This document shows positions 55,257 through 63,968 of a stretch of DNA of 64,000 nucleotides, piece after piece. Origin of the DNA: Desulfomonile tiedjei DSM 6799. GTDB taxonomy: Bacteria; Desulfobacterota; Desulfomonilia; Desulfomonilales; Desulfomonilaceae. The DNA lies in assembly GCF_000266945.1 (NCBI RefSeq), contig NC_018025.1, positions 6,204,001 to 6,268,000 of the forward strand, read 5' to 3'. The stretch's first letter is position 1. Each line of letters starts with the position of its first letter. A program made the translations under genes and the position numbers. The notes below the pieces were generated by a model. It did no database searches and was not told the origin of the DNA. It saw only the letters and a list, made by a program, of their open reading frames with translations.

Positions 55257-56168
55257 TTAAGTGTTCTCTGACGACAATTTGAACATTTTCCATAGGGCAT
55301 GTTCTCTTGGCAGAGTCACTCCGTCCAATTCCTGGGCTGCAAAGCCGTAGAACACTTCCGCGGTTCCGGCAACATGAGCCGCCACTGCGGCCTTCTCGAT
55401 AATGCCGTAATGCAAGAAATCCCCTCCAGCGGCTCGGCAAGCTACAAGGGCGGCAGCCAATGACAAATCGACCCATTCTCGACCAAGGTTACTTAGACCT
55501 GTCCATTGGGAAAAGCAGTTAGAGAAGGCACATCCCGCCGGATAGCCGAACCGCTCCCGAACAGCGCTTATCTGACGAAGATTCAGTCCCACAGAGGGAG
55601 GATCCATGGTTCCAACGTCGACGATCGGCACAGTGACGTCGATCTCCTTCAACATGGGACTGAAAAACGATTCAATCATTTCACAGGTTCCTTCGGGTGT
55701 TGGGTTGCCCACATCGGCGGCGAGGAGCATGACAGCGGCTGGGCGTTGGCGGCCCAAGGCCTGCAGTTCAGAGCTTTCCGTGTCCTCATTAAGCGACGCA
55801 TAGATGCATTGCCCCAGAATTTGAAGCTTGGCGGCGGCTTCGAGTCCCGCAAGACGCACCTCTGCCTCGGTAGAGTTGATAAGCAATGGCAGGCTGGTAC
55901 GCTTGCCGACAAATTCTAGAAACCTCTCCATTGCTTCTGCGGTCGCGGCGATGACGTCAAACCCCATCTGGACTCCGTAACGTCCACTAAGCGTGTTTAC
56001 TCGGTCTACCAAAGCGGCTGCGCGGCGTGCATCAAATTCCCCCGAGAAGGAATCAGCAACAATCGAGTGCTTGTCATAGAAAATGCTGCCCACCACCAAA
56101 CCGGTCGTAGATCCGTGCGGTCCTCCTATGGTTGCGTTCCCAATCCTAATGGGATGATAATCTACCAA
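55257..56168 (-). CDS. MtrH-family methyltransferase (methyltetrahydrofolate/pterin:corrinoid)
   Basis: 303 residues, resembling tetrahydromethanopterin S-methyltransferase subunit H and its bacterial relatives: GGPHGSTTGLVVGSIFYDKH near 15-34, PLLINSTEAEVR, VPIVDVGTMDPPSVG. Start is TTG at 56168 with AGGGAGGA upstream. It likely moves methyl groups between the corrinoid protein encoded downstream and a tetrahydropterin, feeding the acetyl-CoA pathway. Separated from that gene by about 170 bp. Confidence 0.82.
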   Translation of the reverse strand: MVDYHPIRIGNATIGGPHGSTTGLVVGSIFYDKHSIVADSFSGEFDARRAAALVDRVNTLSGRYGVQMGFDVIAATAEAMERFLEFVGKRTSLPLLINSTEAEVRLAGLEAAAKLQILGQCIYASLNEDTESSELQALGRQRPAAVMLLAADVGNPTPEGTCEMIESFFSPMLKEIDVTVPIVDVGTMDPPSVGLNLRQISAVRERFGYPAGCAFSNCFSQWTGLSNLGREWVDLSLAAALVACRAAGGDFLHYGIIEKAAVAAHVAGTAEVFYGFAAQELDGVTLPREHALWKMFKLSSENT

Positions 56169-56361
56169 GTCGGGTTCCTCCCTTGGAAATGGCGATCGCC
56201 ACTGAGTCAGTGCCTGGATGAGACCAACTCGTCACATCCCCTCTAATCGTGTTTCACAAAAGAGAGCGATCTCAGGAAAAAAAGGTTCGGTTCAGATGAT
56301 TTTTTTCGGGGGGCCGCGGGACGGAATGTCAGAGACTTACACCCCATTTCCGGACGTCGAG

Positions 56362-57753
56362 CTAGATGAAGTCAGACCGAACAAATCTGTCCAAATCGCA
56401 AGGTCGGTCTAAAACACCGGTATTAAGCGCCAGGCTCATCAAAGATTCAATTCGGCTTCGATCGGGCTCTATTTCATTGAAGGAGATGTCGGTTCCCGTA
56501 AGCACCTCTAGGATGATCTTGGCAGAGACACCCGTATATTGCTCCTGTATCTTGGAGCAATGTTCGGGCGCTTTCCTGATATACGCATTTGCCGCGCGAA
56601 GCAGTCTAAGATAATCCACAAAAATTTCGCATTCTTTATCAACAAACTCTTCCCTCACAACCAGAATGCAGCAAATGTGTCCAGGCAGTATATCTTTTGA
56701 CCTCGCGTAGATTTGGCCCATGCCCTCGCAGGCAGCTTTGGTGTTCCAGGGTTCCGCGCATAAGAAAGCGTCGATGTCGGACGAGGCCAGAGAGCTGAGA
56801 AGATACGAAGGCCCCAGATACTTGGCTTGCATTCCGGACAAAGGTCTTTTCGGGGAGACTTCTATCAGGCTGGAAAGCATCAAACCATGTGTCGAGACAA
56901 TGTGCGGCATGCCTACGCGGCGCCAGGACGAAGTCCGACGGCTCATCTCATTATTTCTCACAGTTATGGCACTCCCCTCATGGTGGGCGTCCATGACATA
57001 AAGGATTGGAAGTCCTTCATTGCGGAGGGCCATGGCCAAAGGAGCCATGATAAAGGCAGCGTCCAGCAATCCGCCTCGAAGAGAGGATGCCAGGCTCGAC
57101 CAGGACAGATATTTTTTGAGATGGATTTCAAAGTTCTGGTGATCGTGAATTGAATGCGACACCATAGCCATGAGATGATCTGATACCGGCAGGTATCCAA
57201 CTCGAATAACAGGCCGATGCTGATCTTTGACTTTCTGAACGATCTTGTCTCTTGCATCATTTAGGCGCCTTTTTATGGTTCCTTGGGGTACACCAAGCAT
57301 GTCTGCGATTTCCTTGTAGGAACGGCCAAAGACATAACGTTGAACGCACGCCTCACGGCTCACACCTTCCAAAGACGCCAAAACGTCTGCCACCATGGAT
57401 CGGGTCTGGAGACTAACCATGGCCTCCAGAGGGCTGGGCTGGCAATCGACAACCTCGCCTAGGAAATCCAGGTCGACTGGGGAGAACATCTGCCATTGTC
57501 TTTCGAGACGATTACAACAAGAAGAAAGAATCCTTCTGAACCAGGCAGGGAACGCACTCAAATCCCTGAGATCCGAAAGCTGCGCATAGACCATTAGAAA
57601 AGCCTCCTGCACAGCATCCTCCGCCAGTCCTGTGTCTCTCAGCCGTCGTTTTGCCAAGGCAACTGCCATTTCCTGAAATCGGATGACCAATTCTGAAAAC
57701 GCTCCCTTGTCACCCGCTGCCGCAGACTGAACGATTTGCTGAAGATTCTTCAT
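56362..57753 (-). CDS. ECF sigma factor fused to an NrtA/SsuA-like ligand-binding domain
   Basis: 463 residues. Residues about 10-80 are sigma region 2 (AEDAVQEAFLMVYAQLSDLR and AWFRRI) and about 118-175 are region 4 (YKEIADMLGVPQGTIKRRLN). From about 182 the chain becomes a periplasmic-binding-protein fold: VIRVGYLPVSDHLMAMVSHS, SLASSLRGGLLDAAFIMAPL, and IDAFLCAEPWNT, as in nitrate/cyanate/sulfonate binding proteins. No signal peptide is possible, so this sensor domain is cytosolic, like NasS. No anti-sigma gene is nearby. Inference: ligand binding directly controls the sigma factor for the nitrilase and methyltransferase genes around it. Confidence 0.85.
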   Translation of the reverse strand: MKNLQQIVQSAAAGDKGAFSELVIRFQEMAVALAKRRLRDTGLAEDAVQEAFLMVYAQLSDLRDLSAFPAWFRRILSSCCNRLERQWQMFSPVDLDFLGEVVDCQPSPLEAMVSLQTRSMVADVLASLEGVSREACVQRYVFGRSYKEIADMLGVPQGTIKRRLNDARDKIVQKVKDQHRPVIRVGYLPVSDHLMAMVSHSIHDHQNFEIHLKKYLSWSSLASSLRGGLLDAAFIMAPLAMALRNEGLPILYVMDAHHEGSAITVRNNEMSRRTSSWRRVGMPHIVSTHGLMLSSLIEVSPKRPLSGMQAKYLGPSYLLSSLASSDIDAFLCAEPWNTKAACEGMGQIYARSKDILPGHICCILVVREEFVDKECEIFVDYLRLLRAANAYIRKAPEHCSKIQEQYTGVSAKIILEVLTGTDISFNEIEPDRSRIESLMSLALNTGVLDRPCDLDRFVRSDFI

Positions 57754-57833
57754 ACTGGGCCTATTTCATTGTTAATATGGCCAAATCCATATGCCAAGCC
57801 TGACCCAGACATAGCCGTTGAGTTTGTGAAGTA

Positions 57834-58604
57834 TCAGAAGCCATATGATTCACCATCCTCAGGCACTAATACGCGCTGCGTCATCCCATTTTCCTTGAGG
57901 AAGTCACGCAGTTCTTTTCTCGATAGAGTTGCGTGGTTCACAGACTCCATATGGCTGGCAATAATGGTTGCCCCTGCTGCTGCCTGATACACATCATAAA
58001 CATCCTGTTTGCCCATGATGATGGAGCCAAGGCCAATGACCTGAGCGTCGCCGCTGTTCAGGACAATGACATCGGGTGCATATTTGTTTAGATTATCTTC
58101 GACGTACTGATTCCAGACAGTATCCCCTGCGAGATAAAGGGTTCTTTCGTCAGGATGCTTAAAGACAACACCGCATACTTCCCCCAGTACATCCCCCATT
58201 CTTCCTAGGGCCTCATCAGTGCCATGCTGGCCAGGGGTTTTGATGAGAGTTATGTCATAAAAAACAGTATGCTCGGTCAGAATCCGAGTGTTGATGAATC
58301 CTGTCGCCTGAATGTCTGCTGCATCTTTCTCGTTCTGCGCAAAGATAAGCATCTCTTTAGGCGCCAGATTTTTGGCGGCTTCGTCCCAGTGGTCCGGGTG
58401 AACATGGGTAACAATTATCGCATCGACATCAAGAACCTCGTTTACGGAAAGAGGCAAATCGACTAGCGGATTGAACTTATGGCTATTGACAGTGCCCTCG
58501 AATCCAGGATATGCCCCCTTTTCTGCCAGCATGGGGTCAACTAGAATTTTTTTGCCTGCATATTCGATTTTGATGGTCGCGTTTCGCACTTGTAAGATCT
58601 TCAT
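57834..58604 (-). CDS. Metallo-beta-lactamase-fold hydrolase (UlaG-like)
   Basis: 256 residues. Metal-binding motif THVHPDHWD (His67, His69, Asp71, His72), GDTVWNQY with the bridging aspartate and SHMESVNH near the C-terminus. Start ATG overlaps the nitrilase stop (ATGA), so they form one translational unit. UlaG-type members hydrolyse lactones or related esters; the substrate here is unknown but is likely a nitrilase-related metabolite. Confidence 0.85.
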   Translation of the reverse strand: MKILQVRNATIKIEYAGKKILVDPMLAEKGAYPGFEGTVNSHKFNPLVDLPLSVNEVLDVDAIIVTHVHPDHWDEAAKNLAPKEMLIFAQNEKDAADIQATGFINTRILTEHTVFYDITLIKTPGQHGTDEALGRMGDVLGEVCGVVFKHPDERTLYLAGDTVWNQYVEDNLNKYAPDVIVLNSGDAQVIGLGSIIMGKQDVYDVYQAAAGATIIASHMESVNHATLSRKELRDFLKENGMTQRVLVPEDGESYGF

Positions 58605-59629
58605 GAGATATCGTTGCCTCCCTTTCTTTCGTCGGAGGGATCATGTTCCAATGTATTCGACACCACTTTATGTTCCCCGCTAAAGGGCATAACTACAGGA
58701 TTGGGACTGGAGTTGAACATCAAACGAACGACATCGGGGCGTGAATAATGCCCCACCGGGTCGGCGACTGATTTGGCATAGGCGATCATACCTAGATCGA
58801 TTTCCGCAACAAGCAACCCTTCAGCGTTTTCCGGCAATGGTTCTGCCAAGGGCGAGCCATCCGGACCGAAAATGCGCGCATGGCCACCGCCGGGTTTCAG
58901 GAACTCGGCCTTGTCCGGAGTGTCGCAAAGAAGATCGACCATCTCTTGCGAAATCGTCGCGCAGGCGGCCACCACAAAACACTGGCCTTCGGCGGCGTAC
59001 ATTTGACTGGCGGCGCTGTTCAGTTCAGGCCCCAAGGCGTAGGCAATGCCGCTGTAGAGGCTGAAGCTGGGCCAGGAGGCTATGTGAATTTGCTCATTTT
59101 GTGAATACATGGCGTACTTGGTGAGCGGCTGCAAATGCTCCCAACAACACAGGGCTCCAACCCGGCCGATTTCGGTGTCGTGAACAACCAGGTGACTGCC
59201 GTCGCTCTCGCCGAACACCGTGCGTTCAACGTGGGTTGGCTTCAATTTTCGACGACGGGAAATGACTTCACCGTCAGGCCCGTAGTGCCATTGCCCCATG
59301 TAGAGACTCCCGCCGTCCTTCTCGGAAACGCCGACAATTGCGTGCAGTCTGTTGCGACGTGCAGCCTCGCACAACGCCTCATCATGCTCGCCGCCAACAA
59401 TCACGGAATTCTGGTGATAGCGTCCGACAAATTGCATTCCCCAGGCTGGCGCGCCGAGCCAGATCCACCATGGATAGCCGGGAATCCAAGTCTCGGGGAA
59501 GGCAATGAGCTTCACACCCTGGGAACCGGCGTCGTCCATAAAGGCGATCGCTTTCTCAACCGACTTGTCGAGATCCAGAAATACCGGTGCTGCCTGTACA
59601 GCAGCCACTTTCAATGGTGATTGCGCCAT
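58601..59629 (-). CDS. Nitrilase
   Basis: 342 residues, with the Glu-Lys-Cys triad intact: FPETWIPGYP (Glu46), RRKLKPTHVER (Lys130) and GALCCWEHLQP (Cys162). The loops and length match true nitrilases that convert organic nitriles to carboxylic acid and ammonia, rather than amidases. It leads a minus-strand transcript including the MBL hydrolase. The AraC-family gene is divergent from it, an arrangement used for nitrile-inducible nitrilases. Confidence 0.93.
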   Translation of the reverse strand: MAQSPLKVAAVQAAPVFLDLDKSVEKAIAFMDDAGSQGVKLIAFPETWIPGYPWWIWLGAPAWGMQFVGRYHQNSVIVGGEHDEALCEAARRNRLHAIVGVSEKDGGSLYMGQWHYGPDGEVISRRRKLKPTHVERTVFGESDGSHLVVHDTEIGRVGALCCWEHLQPLTKYAMYSQNEQIHIASWPSFSLYSGIAYALGPELNSAASQMYAAEGQCFVVAACATISQEMVDLLCDTPDKAEFLKPGGGHARIFGPDGSPLAEPLPENAEGLLVAEIDLGMIAYAKSVADPVGHYSRPDVVRLMFNSSPNPVVMPFSGEHKVVSNTLEHDPSDERKGGNDIS

Positions 59630-60019
59630 TGGGTCTCCCTCCCTGTTGTGTAGTGTCCTGGAAAGCGTTTCTTAATGCACGCGCACTTTACGGAACTTAT
59701 TACCAGGTTGTCTTGCCCAATGCTTTGCTGTGAAGGAAAAAAAAGTTGTCTCTGCGGGCATAAAACGGCATTCTATGATGGACTCCCCAAACATGGACAG
59801 GAGCTAGCTCTAGTTGGATGAGCCGCCCTGTTGAACTAGAAACCGGGTTGAGATTGCAGGGGGTTTTGGGAATCCTGTGAACGAGATATACGGGAGCTTC
59901 AGGGCTCGGGGTGGCTCTTCAGGCGACCAAAGGGTGGTGACTATTGGTCTTGACAGAGTGGCCGAGATCGTTCTATCCATTATTTGGCGTAAAAGCGCTT
60001 TGAAGAAGACGAGTACAAT
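59630..60019. promoter_or_regulatory. Divergent region between nitrilase and AraC genes
   Basis: 390 bp without a gene. A short inverted repeat CTAGTT (59810-59815) / AACTAG (59834-59839) is the only symmetric site noticed and could bind the AraC protein. Promoters for both genes must lie here; none was assigned with confidence. Confidence 0.35.
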
Positions 60020-60982
60020 ATGCCCGTGAGGTTTAGTACAAAAGGGGTGAAAGAAAAAGATCGCTTTTCTTATTGGCGGGAAGTTGTGTGTGACGTTTAT
60101 GTCCTGCTCGGTTGCGAATCGGAAATGGCTGACGAATTTCACGGCGGCCTTGTGTTAGAGCGGTTACCGGGCATTTCGGTTTCCTCGGTTTTTTCCGACC
60201 CGTTAACTGTCAATCGCCGCAAGAAAGATATTGCCCGCTCAAACGATGATTGCTTTTTGCTGGGTGTGCAGTTGAAGAACAAAGTATATGTTATTCAACA
60301 TGATCGCATAGCCGAATTGGACCCAGGGGACTTTGCGATATATAGCAGTACCGAACCCTATCAACTACTCTGTCCTCGTTCGTACAAGCAGTTGGTCTTT
60401 CAATTTCCGAAATCCGACCTCTTGGCGCGACTTCCAAATTGTGAACTTCTGATGGCCAGAAAGGTCAGCAGAGGCAACGAGATCGGGAGGCTTGTGAGTG
60501 GAAGTCTTGTCGATTTCTCTCGAATAATCGGCAATACCGATGAAGTAGTGCAGCATTATATGAAGGATACCGTACTTGATCTCATCGCAACCGGACTGGC
60601 ATCACTTGAAAACAGCACATTCGAGTTAAGCCGGCCGGAACAGCATCTGATGTTGCGAGCCAAGTCTTATATTCACGCAAATCTCGGCAATTCCGACTTG
60701 TCGAGGGAAATGGTCGCAAAAGCCATGGGTATGTCGGTTCGACGGTTGAGTGGTATTTTTTCCAAGGAAGGTACTACCATCACAGCCTACATTCGCTTCA
60801 TGAGACTGGAGCGAATCGCACGGGATTTATTGAATGATCTTTTTCACCGACAATCGATCAGCGAAATCGCTTTTCGCTGGGGCTTCAACAACCTACAACA
60901 TTTCTCCAAAGTTTTCCGCATTCAATACGGGATGTCTCCCCGTGACTATCGGCAGCATGCAAGACCGTTGTGGGCAGTATAG
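60020..60982 (+). CDS. AraC-family regulator (NitR-like)
   Basis: 320 residues. The N-terminal 200 residues resemble the AraC-binding-like domain of regulators such as NitR/XylS (DRFSYWREVVCDVYVLL near the start, GDFAIYSSTEPYQLLCPRSY). The C-terminal double HTH ends SEIAFRWGFNNLQHFSKVFR and GMSPRDYRQHA, typical of AraC/XylS. Divergent from the nitrilase, it is the probable inducer-responsive activator of that gene. Confidence 0.9.
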   Translation: MPVRFSTKGVKEKDRFSYWREVVCDVYVLLGCESEMADEFHGGLVLERLPGISVSSVFSDPLTVNRRKKDIARSNDDCFLLGVQLKNKVYVIQHDRIAELDPGDFAIYSSTEPYQLLCPRSYKQLVFQFPKSDLLARLPNCELLMARKVSRGNEIGRLVSGSLVDFSRIIGNTDEVVQHYMKDTVLDLIATGLASLENSTFELSRPEQHLMLRAKSYIHANLGNSDLSREMVAKAMGMSVRRLSGIFSKEGTTITAYIRFMRLERIARDLLNDLFHRQSISEIAFRWGFNNLQHFSKVFRIQYGMSPRDYRQHARPLWAV

Positions 60983-61496
60983 CACTTTCATTGTCGTGGT
61001 ACAGAGGGTGGAACCGGGGCGGGTTCTGAGAATCGCGATCCGGTCGGTTCTTTTTGTCATTGTCAATTCTACGCAAGGGCTGCTCAGTTCTCTCTTTTTT
61101 GGAATTAACAGTCCTATCAAAACGCCTAATTTCATCATTTCTACTAATAGCGGTAATGAAGAAAACACACCATAACTGGCTGGGTTGCTCTGTGGGGCAT
61201 AGTCACACCACTTAAGGGTGAAAGCTTTTGGGGGAGCTGGGGCGACTGGATTTGGTCTATCCTTGCCAGCTCATCGCCCTCGACTCACTATAGGAATAAC
61301 CGTTTCAGATTTGGCGGCTATGAGCATAGTCACGTTTGATGACCTGTTTTGCGGGAAACTGGTGAGTTCCCGGCCTCCAATAGCTGTATCCTCTGATCGG
61401 ACCTGTTGGTCAACTTCAGGCATGGAACTCTCCCTCTTTTGTCGAACACAGTGGCTGAGTCTACCACGACTAGGCATCGCTGGGCCAAGAAATGCG
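60983..61496. other. Intergenic stretch and non-homologous lead-in to the polymerase remnant
   Basis: No gene supported. An open frame begins at 61218 and continues into the polymerase remnant, but its first 93 codons resemble no polymerase and have no ribosome site. Confidence 0.35.
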
Positions 61497-61949
61497 AACT
61501 CTCGTGCTCAGGCCAAGACTGTCAACTTCTCCATTTGCTACGGTGGAACCGAATGGTCGCTCAAGGACAATTTGGGGCTCGGGTTCAGAGGGTTCGAGCA
61601 AGCTCAGCAGATCTTGGCCGAAATGAAACACATCTATCCCGGCCTGTTTGCTTACCTTGAAGGCGTGAAGGAGACTTTGGAGAACTCCCCGGATGGTGAA
61701 CAGTACGTACGCTCTATTCGTGGCCGCAGGAGGGGATTCGCGCACTCCGGAGAATTGACTGAGCGAGAAAGACGACAGGCGGCTAATGCCGTCGTACAAA
61801 TGTTAGAAGCCGATGTATTTAAGAAAACAGTCCTGGAACTTGATAAGGCTTTTAAGCGGGAGGGTCTTCCTGTAGAGATAGCGCTGCAGCTGCATAACGG
61901 CATATGGTTCGCATGCCCTCAAGATCTTCAGGAGAGTGCTAAGACATAA
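61497..61949 (+). pseudogene. Family A DNA polymerase fragment
   Basis: From about 61497 the frame reads NSRAQAKTVNFSICYGGTEW, the motif B (R...K...F..YG) of DNA polymerase I, and continues through GRRRGFAHSGELTERERRQA to the C-terminus. Everything N-terminal, including motif A and the exonuclease, is missing. Motif C, normally HDE, reads HNG in LQLHNGIWF, so the catalytic aspartate is lost. A decayed polymerase remnant, possibly from a mobile element. Confidence 0.75.
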
Positions 61950-61955
61950 ACAAAA

Positions 61956-62170
61956 CAGGTGATGGAGAATTCCGTGCCTCTGTCTGTGTCTTTGGTGCCG
62001 ACTCTTGACTGAGTAAGGCATCCCTCAGGTGCCCTTTTGAAAGAATTCGTTCGATTTGAACTTCGCCGACTCCTGCCATTGATCTTTCAGTGACAGAGCC
62101 AATTTTCAATTTTTCTCACCGATTGTCGCACTGGTCTACCGGTGCCTATACCGATGGAAACCGAAAGAAA
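61956..62170. repeat. Diverged repeat, copy 2
   Basis: Aligns with 29450-29668 from CAGGTGATGGAGAATTC to ACCGATGGAAACCGAAAGAA with similar internal spacing. It begins 7 bp after the polymerase remnant, so the element may be linked to mobile DNA. Not coding in any intact frame. Confidence 0.5.
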
Positions 62171-62249
62171 TCGGTCCGTTCACGATGTCACATGCGGTCT
62201 AAGGCAATCAGAAGGTTAAATCAGTTCCCTAATAAGGAAGGAGACAGGA

Positions 62250-62987
62250 TCAAATAATCTTTGCCGAAACGTCCATTTCTTCTGCGCGGAACAGAACCTG
62301 CCCGTGAAAATTCATCAGTCGGACCAAAGCATTCCAGTCCCCGGATGCCTTCCCCCCCAAGTGGTAGGCGCAAACTCCTTTAACCGGGAGCCCATCCAGA
62401 AAGCCGTCCAAGGCTTCCTCGAAGGTGAATAGTTCCCCACGGGAACAGCAACCTTCCAACGTAGGGGATCCGGAACCTATCATTCCTTTATAGCCTCGTT
62501 CGATGGCTCTGTGAGCCGCTGACCGCCAGGCATCGGCTGCGGCCATAGGGCCAGATCTTTCGCAGATGCTCGCCAGATCTGCAATTACCATCTCTCCCGC
62601 CGCCTCAAATTTGGCTACGGGAAACCCTCTCTCTGTCAAAACCTTTCGGACTTCTTCCGGCTTTTGCCACCAGCAGGCTTTGAAGAGGAGATATCCCTTT
62701 CGAGCATTTTCTCTGAAAAAACTAGCCTCAAAGTCCCAAACATCATTTTGTTCAGCCATCAGTGCCAGCGTGTGGCCAGGAACAAATTCGACTGACGCGG
62801 AACGACGGTGCAGTAGAGGAGAGGCCCCTGCTGTTTTCTGCATGAACTCGGCAAGCTTTTCTCTGTCGATGCGCCACTCCTTGCCAAATTTCGCGGCGGG
62901 CAGTTGGCCCAGACGGCACATTTTGTACACCGTGTTGGTGTGCGCTCTCAGAATTGATGCGACTTCTTCAACTGTCAAAAGGTCCAT
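62250..62987 (-). CDS. Excisionase-type HTH fused to a MEDS/DcmR-like sensory domain
   Basis: 245 residues. Residues 1-52 are a MerR/excisionase-type HTH (VEEVASILRAHTNTVYKMCR and KEWRIDREKLAEFM). The C-terminal 170 residues, with HTLALMAEQNDVWDFEASFF, GYLLFKACWWQKPEEVRKVL and MIADLASICERSG-like features, resemble the MEDS domain of DcmR, a repressor of dichloromethane dehalogenase also found with methanogen/methylotroph corrinoid systems. The corrinoid methyltransferase genes at 53-56 kb are a possible target. The domain call is moderate. Confidence 0.65.
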   Translation of the reverse strand: MDLLTVEEVASILRAHTNTVYKMCRLGQLPAAKFGKEWRIDREKLAEFMQKTAGASPLLHRRSASVEFVPGHTLALMAEQNDVWDFEASFFRENARKGYLLFKACWWQKPEEVRKVLTERGFPVAKFEAAGEMVIADLASICERSGPMAAADAWRSAAHRAIERGYKGMIGSGSPTLEGCCSRGELFTFEEALDGFLDGLPVKGVCAYHLGGKASGDWNALVRLMNFHGQVLFRAEEMDVSAKII

Positions 62988-62991
62988 AACG

Positions 62992-63234
62992 TTACTTCCG
63001 GTCCTTATATACTCTGAGCACTAACTCTTCATTCTTAGATCTCTGCCCCTGACTGCCTGAATGGATATTGCTTAGGCGGTCAACACGGATCACGGGGGAT
63101 TCGACGATCACGGGCTTCTCTCGAACACCCGCCACAAACCGCATGAGAGCGGCTCGATAAAAAATATACGTCTCCAATTCCATTTCGTCAACGCATCTTA
63201 ACTTCTCGTCCAATGATCTAACATGTAATAACAA
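62992..63234 (-). CDS. Hypothetical small protein upstream of the MEDS regulator
   Basis: Up to 80 residues from a TTG; an internal ATG gives about 63 residues (MELETYIFYRAALMRFVAGV...). It ends 4 bp before the MEDS regulator gene, which would fit an operon. No family recognised and no strong ribosome site. Confidence 0.33.
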   Translation of the reverse strand: MLLHVRSLDEKLRCVDEMELETYIFYRAALMRFVAGVREKPVIVESPVIRVDRLSNIHSGSQGQRSKNEELVLRVYKDRK

Positions 63235-63413
63235 TTACTATTGACACTGAGAGCCTCAAGCAACGACCAGGAAAGACGGCACCCAGTGATGATCTGGAAC
63301 AAGCCAATGGACTCTAGCCGAATACGATCAGGCAAAACCAGATGACAAACTGAGGTCCTGTGAACCGTAGCGGCCATCAGCTCGGCCTCTCCTTGAAGCG
63401 CTTAGACTTGCCT

Positions 63414-63968
63414 TCAATCGGGTTTTCGATGAATCCAGAACTCAGGGTAACGCCTCTCGCTGGCTATGTTATTTACCAAAAGTGCGGTGAACAAGAGAAA
63501 CAAAGCTCCTGCTCCTGCAGGCGCAATAACGTAAGAGAACCCCATGTTATGAATGCTGTCAGGGCCAATTACCGCGAAAAGTGCCGTACCTCCGCCCGGT
63601 GGATGCAGGGTTTTGGTCAGTTGCATAGCCGCAATAGCAGCGGCAGTTCCGATGCCCGCAGCAAGCCATGGATGTCCTGGTAAGAGCTTGAATGATAAGA
63701 CGCCCGCAAGAGCTGATAGCACATGTCCTCCAACGAGGCTCCGGGGCTGTGCGAAGAAATGTTGTCTGTTGCCAAACACCAGAACCGCCGATGCGCCAAA
63801 AGCGCTTGTGAGAAGCAATGAATCTTGGCCGGAAGGGACAGTAAAATCCACAAGCCCCAGTCCTGCGATTCCGAGAAACGCCCCCAAGCACCATCGGCAA
63901 GCATCCCGAAGGGTGACTTTCTCGGCAGGTTTCGTCTCGTCCAGTAATATTTTCGAATTCTGTACCAT
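63414..63968 (-). CDS. HPP-family membrane protein, second copy
   Basis: 184 residues, four helices, family motif KTLHPPGGGTALFAVIGPD. Shares long identical stretches with the protein at 52.0 kb, including the YPEFWI end, so the two are close paralogues 11 kb apart on the same strand. GAGG precedes the ATG. Function uncertain (membrane transport suggested for some members). Confidence 0.85.
   Translation of the reverse strand: MVQNSKILLDETKPAEKVTLRDACRWCLGAFLGIAGLGLVDFTVPSGQDSLLLTSAFGASAVLVFGNRQHFFAQPRSLVGGHVLSALAGVLSFKLLPGHPWLAAGIGTAAAIAAMQLTKTLHPPGGGTALFAVIGPDSIHNMGFSYVIAPAGAGALFLLFTALLVNNIASERRYPEFWIHRKPD

Noticed and set aside
59810-60142. 110-codon minus-strand frame overlapping the AraC start
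   Set aside because: Lies across the divergent promoter and the conserved AraC N-terminus.
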